Origin: Ridgeia piscesae
Taxonomy: Eukaryota > Annelida > Polychaeta > Sabellida > Siboglinidae
Reading direction: 5' to 3'
NCBI GenBank assembly: GCA_025642075.2
Contig: JAODUO010000983.1
Coordinates: 65,001-129,000 of the forward strand
DNA length: 64,000 nt
The position numbers were made by a program, and so were the translations under genes. The notes below the pieces were generated by a model that was given only the letters and a program-made list of their open reading frames with translations, was not told the origin of the DNA and did not search any database. This document shows positions 58,263-64,000 of this stretch, piece by piece (position 1 is the first letter of the stretch; every line of letters begins with the position of its first letter).

Positions 58263-58308
58263 TAAAATGTATAACTTTTAGCAGTCCTGCTAAAAGTTAT
58301 ACATTTTA
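58263..58308. repeat. Perfect 22-bp palindrome with 2-nt spacer
   Basis: taaaatgtataacttttagc plus ag, spacer tc, then the exact inverse to 58308. A short perfect hairpin in unique intergenic sequence. Confidence 0.95.
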
Positions 58309-59059
58309 AAATTATTTAGTTCCTGAACTACTACTTGGACTTGGTCTTGGAGTTAGGTTGTTGTTGCCAATGACCATTAATAGCATTATTAGTGATTTAT
58401 TCCAAAGGGCGACACGGTATGTTCACATTATACTGTTTCCCCCAGAGTAATACTTACGTTTGGTTTTAAATTAGTTGATGTTGACTCGTCATACACTAGT
58501 CAGAACGTGTGCCCGAATAATCAGGAAGTAATTCGTTAGGAAAAGTTCAGATCCGGACAGAAAACACCGGTGACGACGAAGTATGAGGAAGGGACAGGCC
58601 GACGTTTGCTACTAAATCACTGGCGTGGGAATTCCCTGAAGCTCACAACATAACAAACTACTATGTGACATTCTTCCTTACCTAAAATGCATGCACGCGT
58701 TGCATTAAAATGGCCCAGTCTGCTCTTTATCGGGAAACAGGCACCATATCACGAATAAAACAGGAAGGGAGCACTCCGCCATTGAAAAATGAGGTCAGTC
58801 TGAACTTTACACGTGGCGCCACCTCCTGGGTTGTAAAAACAAATAACAGGAATCCCATCAGGCTACTGCAAGCTACAACCGCGTCTTCACTGTGACACTG
58901 CCAATGTTTTTGTCTTGAATGAAGGAAAACGGCACTTGTGCAACATCCTGAACCACCCCAGTTTTGCCTGCAAAATTGTCAAACATCTGTATAAATTAGG
59001 CCAAGTGATGATGGCTCTAGCAATCTCACCAATATTATAAAGCCAAAATTATATATTAT

Positions 59060-59445
<386 letters not shown>

Positions 59446-59611
59446 ACTGTTATGATGCCACAATATTCCTTCCTTAATGACCAACTTCAATTATCAATAC
59501 TGTACATAATAAAAACCGTGCGACAATTATCCAGAAGAATGGAGTTGCATGGAAGAATTAAGATGATATACTAATGTTGATGGCCACAGGAACCTCACCA
59601 AGCCAAGTACA

Positions 59612-59935
59612 ATGAGGCACAGTGATTAGTTAGAAATTTAGACTCTTGAATAAGAGAACCCAGGTTCAAATTCTGTGCTGCCATGTCAAACTCAGGGCAG
59701 TTTTTCACTCTACGTACATTGCTCCAGTTCACTCATCTGTATATAATGAGTACCTGGCTATAGACAGCAGTGGTTATGTGTACGAGCAGCTTTCGTGCAT
59801 TAATTGTAGTATATGGCTGGATGCTTTCCAAAGAAGTTAAGATGGTGTCTGATAGAACAGGTCCATCAGGGAAATAAAGTGTAAAGCGTTTTGAGCAACT
59901 TGAGGATTGGATACTGCGCTTATATAAGAACTTAC
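59612..59935 (+). mobile_element. SINE family 1, best full-length copy
   Basis: The tRNA-like head (gcacagtgattagttagaaa) and B box (caggttcaaattc) are followed by a ~280-bp body with attgctccagttcactcatc, aatgagtacctggctataga, ggctggatgctttcc and a 3' end ttggatactgcgcttatata. Six copies occur in this window. Confidence 0.85.
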
Positions 59936-59939
59936 CTTT

Positions 59940-61555
59940 TTATGTACAAATATTGATCAACCACGTTTAATTTTCTTCCTGATTTGACATTGACACAGTA
60001 ATCACACCAACACAGTAATACTTATGAAGCGGCAACATTTGAAACACAATTGTTTTATTCAAAACAATTTGTTTTTCTCCATATCGATTCAGCTCATGTC
60101 ATTAGAAAATGCAACATGTTGGTTAACAAATTTTGGCAATTGTCATTTGTTTTGGTTATTCATAATTTCATATGCAGCCTTTCCTAAATTGATTTGTTAT
60201 CTAAATTAACACAAAACACTCACTAAAAATTGGTGGGGGCACAGTCATATCTAAAATCCTCCCCCACTAAAACAATTACACTACAAATTGACTTAATATA
60301 GGGGGATAAATCCCCTTCTACTAATATTTGCGGTTTAGCCTGCCAGCCCCCACCATTACTGGTTCCAAAGTCTACGTAATTGGAACTTATCTGCTCCGTA
60401 TCACAGAATCAGGCAGAACCGAGCCAGTTGCACCATGTCAAGGTTGTGGTTTGGTTTGTGGTTTATAAAACAAACTTCAAAGAAATACGTTGGTAAAATA
60501 TGTGCCTAAGTGCTGGTTACATGCAGGCAATTGCACCTGCTTAGCTATAAGTTGTATTAGAAAGTGTTCTCAGCCAAGAATTTGCAGGTGCAACATTCAA
60601 ATAGCAAACAAAACATTGCAGAAACTGTCGTACATGTGTATAAATTAATCACTCTGTTAGCAATAAATCGCCCTGACACTCGGTCAGGTTAGTGAACAAA
60701 TAAGAGTAAGACAGGGTTGTGGGTGAACTTGTAGATCTGCATTGTTTTAATGTTATTCAATAACCACATGTTCAAATAATCACCATACATAGTATACATG
60801 TGCAAGTATACAGACAATCGCCACATAACAATGCAAACTCCCTGATCTACAAGTCAGACTAAACCTACTAACTATCTGCAGTCTACCTACTAACTAACAT
60901 CTACACAATACATTAATTATACAATAATAGAACTACAAACATAAGTAAAATTATACAATAATAGAACTACAAACATAAGTAAAATTATACAATAATCGAA
61001 CTACAAACATGTGATGCCATATGTGCAACAGTTGATGGCTAGGACAATCACACCATATAGGTCTACAGATGACATGGAATGGACAACTTATTTTTACATA
61101 GGCATATGGTGTTTCAGCCATTATTTGTAACATGGTATTTAAACTACACACATATACTTATTGTAGACAGCGCATCGGAATCATGTAAAAAAAACAAGGT
61201 ACAAAGCATTGTACCTTAATTACACGTGGAACAAGCATGTTACATTAAAGTTATGTAAAGTTACATTACGAAACCATAATAAAATGCATAATGTTTGTTT
61301 TTGTAATATAATTGAGATACTATGTGTAAAGAGATGACCAACTGTTGGTTTGAAAAGTCATACTGACATGAACAAAAACACTTCAGACAAAAACATTTAA
61401 CAAAGAAATATAATAAAGTAACAAATGACAGAATTAAGTCATCCTAAATATGTAAGCTAAACGCATACATGTATACAGTGCATATTACTGAACTGAATAT
61501 TATTACATCTGCAGAAGCCACATTGCAGTCTTCCAATTCGTCTCTTATCAAAAAT
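59940..61555. other. Intergenic, nothing recognised
   Basis: A/T-rich. A 33-bp stretch around aatagaactacaaacataag is repeated three times at 60920-61010. No coding exon seen. Confidence 0.6.
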
Positions 61556-61560
61556 GGTTT

Positions 61561-61965
61561 CCAATATTAGTTATGAAATGCGTCTAAAAGAATGTGGTTT
61601 AACACTAGAAACCAGGAGACAGAGAGGAGATCAGATAGAAATGTTTAAAATATTGACAGCAATATTTTTTCTCGGTTAAGGAAGAGAGAAGGACTAGAGG
61701 ACACGGAGTTACATTATCAAAGAAGCAGTGTAGACTAGATATTAGAATTTGTTTATTTTCACAAAGAACAGTAAATGAATGGAATAGATTAATGGCTGAT
61801 TGTGTAGGTGCTAGTAGTGTTAATATGTTTAAAAATAAAATTGACATATACCTAAGAAGTGCGGGGTACATTTAGATAGATAGGTTGGACTCTCGACAAG
61901 CCAAAGGGCTTCCTTGTCCACCTGCCATCTAGAGTTGATTCTCTAGGTGGCAATCTTGTTATATC
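61561..61965 (+). mobile_element. 5'-truncated CR1/Jockey-like retroelement, copy C (broken)
   Basis: Starts at ISYEMRLKECGLT and shares the 3' part of copies A and B, including gatagataggttggactctc and tctaggtggcaatcttgtta. Deletions (one Thr codon, part of NGYENIDRN) and frameshifts make it non-coding. Confidence 0.9.
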
Positions 61966-62115
61966 ATGATAATAATCATGAATGAGTTCACATGGTGCAC
62001 ATACCACTGGTCAGCAACAACAATGGTCAGCTTAATTGCTATATGTTATTAATTAATGATCCTTCTCTCGCTATTCAGTGGCCAATTGGTAAAGTTAATT
62101 GGAATATGTTCTCAC

Positions 62116-62191
62116 CTGTAGGTGCCATCTCCACTTCTCTGGGCTGGTGTTTGTCATTATCGTTCAGTTGTGGCAGATTTTTCTGCCATTT
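62116..62191 (-). CDS. Possible exon of an unknown minus-strand gene
   Basis: 76 nt bounded by acceptor tttcaccacag and donor GTGAGA; open as KWQKNLPQLNDNDKHQPREV plus EMAPT. The splice sites are good, but no neighbouring exon or family match was found. It could be a chance arrangement. Confidence 0.25.
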
Positions 62192-62484
62192 CTGTGGTGA
62201 AATGATAGAGTTTGTTTACATTATCTGATATCGTGTGTCCACATTCTCTCACGTTACCTTCTCATCCCAAGACTTTCCAATATTTTCATTTGCATAATTT
62301 TAACAATGATATAACCTTCACCATCATCTTGTCTCCTGATATGTCGATACCAGTTAAGCCAGTTTGTCTTTAGAAAAGAACAATACAGCTGTACAATAAA
62401 ACTTTATTTATCCCTATATGGGCAATTACATTGTCGATCAGATGGGCATTGTGTATAAAGTATTATATAGATACATTTATATAT

Positions 62485-62680
62485 ACAGCAGAGATGGAGT
62501 GAGTACAATACAAATGTACTCGAGTACCAGTACGATTACTTCGAACATGCATGAGTATGAGTACGAGTATTCAGAAAACAAATGTACTCGAGTACGATTA
62601 CGATTACTTTACAATGTACTCGAGTACAAGTACGATTACATTAGAATGTAATCATAATTACTTTCATGATTACTTTAATG
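62485..62680. repeat. Short interspersed gtactcgagtac / agtacgattac repeats
   Basis: tgtactcgagtac occurs three times, each followed by agtacgatta-like sequence, starting at cagagatgg. This resembles subterminal repeats of a hAT transposon end, but no second end was found. Confidence 0.5.
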
Positions 62681-63006
62681 AATATCCTGTTTCTAACATA
62701 AAGGCGACTTTCATGGAATCCCTAGGTGTCATTCTTGTTCTGTTGTTGTGTCACTGATGTTCTAACTGATTACTGCTATCCACTATCCAGGTGTTATTAT
62801 TATTAATAATTAGACAACTTTCTCAGGTATTGGATGAATCATTTAATGCTGGATTAATAATTTAATTTATGGTTTCTGAATGAAATACAAATAGGAGGCA
62901 TTTAAGAATTTCAAATACACATGATCAAATACATTACAATAACAACATTTCAAAACCGGGGGGGGGGCATATTCAAAAGAGTATCCAATTCAAATAAGTA
63001 GTATAT

Positions 63007-63854
63007 CAGATGGGGATCAAGTACATATGTATTTGAAAGTATTTACATATTTTTTTAAGTATTTGTATTTGATGTTTAGGAATTAAAAGTATTTGTATTT
63101 AAATACTTTCCTAAAGTATTTGACTTTTGCAAATATTTTTTCAAATACATTGTCAGTATCAACATTTCTTTTTCACTGTCACATGTAATGCCTGCCAAAC
63201 TGATTACCTTAATGCACTGCAACTTCACCCAACAGTGCTAATTACTGATGAAGACACTTAACAACAGGCTTCCCCCCTGGCCCTGCAGTGACCACAACTT
63301 TTGTTTGCTCAGAGCCAGAGGATGGATTAACACCTAACAGTGACCATAGGTCAATATCCCCTTTTGTTCTTAAGTCAGGCTTCAATCTGGCACCAGGCTA
63401 TTCTGGTTTCCTGGCTGACGTTGAAGTTGAGCCTTCCTCACAACATCTTAGCAATGATTAGCAGTGTCTCTTCTGAGAGCAACATAGGCATTTTATTATG
63501 GCCCTCCTGGCTTAACATACAAACAATATATTTTGGCCTTTACCTCTTTCAGTCAGTTGTCACTGTGATGCAGTTAGCAATAACATATACTCCCTATCAC
63601 TGGTCTGCCTGTCATCATATGAGCAAAACACTAATTATGCCTATAAACTAGATGTCTCAATATATGTGTTGCTTTTCTTTTACCTACATAGTAATACAAA
63701 ATGAAAAGTATTTAAAAAATAAAAGTATTTGAAATACTTTTCAATGTATTCATATTTAAACACATTTATATTTAAAAAGTATTTGTAATTGTATTTTAAT
63801 CCCTCAAGAATATTTGTATTTAAATACATTTCAATGTATTTGACCCCATGTCTG
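63007..63854. mobile_element. hAT-like non-autonomous transposon (MITE)
   Basis: Left end cagatggggatcaagtacat; right end reversed, cagacatggggtcaaatacat-like, followed on both sides by gtatttgaaagtattt-like subterminal repeats for more than 100 bp. No clear 8-bp target duplication and no transposase. Confidence 0.5.
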
Positions 63855-64000
63855 GATGGGACAAACACAGAATATTTGTGGATTTAGACAGGTTTACAGT
63901 TTGCACTTAATTAAACATAATAGACAGTGATTTAGCAGCTAACCGCCCATACCCAGTCAGGATTCTGGATGTTGGAAATATGACCAGTCATTCTCACCAT

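Noticed and set aside
60229..60355. Small inverted-repeat element bounded by ggtgggggc and gcccccacc
   Set aside because: The inverted match is only about 9 bp and G/C-homopolymeric, with no target duplication or second copy seen.
62116..62191. Joining this segment to CSK as an N-terminal coding extension
   Set aside because: The 5' part of the CSK first coding exon has an in-frame stop before ATG 55953, so it could only be a noncoding leader.

Overview
This is animal (metazoan) nuclear DNA. Its genes are split by GT-AG introns with conserved phases, it carries a C-terminal Src kinase (CSK) gene, and it holds several non-LTR retroelements, tRNA-derived SINEs and DNA transposons. An invertebrate is most likely: the phosphagen kinase is not a standard vertebrate creatine kinase. 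I cannot name the phylum. Three genes can be reconstructed exon by exon, and each joins in frame without gaps.

Layout. (1) 105-17037, plus strand: a complete nine-exon phosphagen kinase of 376 residues, with an N-terminal Gly-2/Ser-6/Cys-8 signal that suggests myristoylation and palmitoylation. Its introns are filled with minisatellites and microsatellites. (2) 17040-22150: 3' flank, then a CR1-like retroelement copy beside the 5' part of an RTE/L2-like element on the minus strand. (3) 22268-30205, minus strand: a six-exon gene for a 203-residue SPAG8-like axonemal (microtubule inner) protein, with a 1-kb inverted-repeat element in intron 1. (4) 30206-36584: intergenic, with decayed pol fragments and a SINE. 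(5) 36585-56017, minus strand: CSK, eleven coding exons, 459 residues, SH3-SH2-kinase. (6) 56018-64000: no firm gene; retroelement fragments, a SINE, palindromes and a hAT-like element.

The most striking feature is how the tandem repeats relate to gene structure. Several arrays contain or start in a copy of the neighbouring exon edge. The 56-bp array in kinase intron 5 repeats the exon 6 acceptor plus 17-18 nt of exon 6. The 44/52-bp array in CSK intron 4 repeats the last 23 nt of CSK exon 4 plus its donor. Shorter arrays repeat the CSK exon 6 acceptor, the CSK exon 8 donor, the degenerate CSK exon 3 donor and the kinase stop codon. A CR1 copy has then split the last unit of the 56-bp array two bases upstream of the exon 6 acceptor AG. 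I treat these exon-edge-seeded minisatellites, which amount to large arrays of decoy splice sites, as the main candidate for something undescribed.

Functional links are modest. A possibly membrane-anchored phosphagen kinase next to a SPAG8-like sperm/cilium protein recalls flagellar energy supply, but the two are convergent neighbours and co-regulation is only inference. CSK is a general negative regulator of Src kinases.
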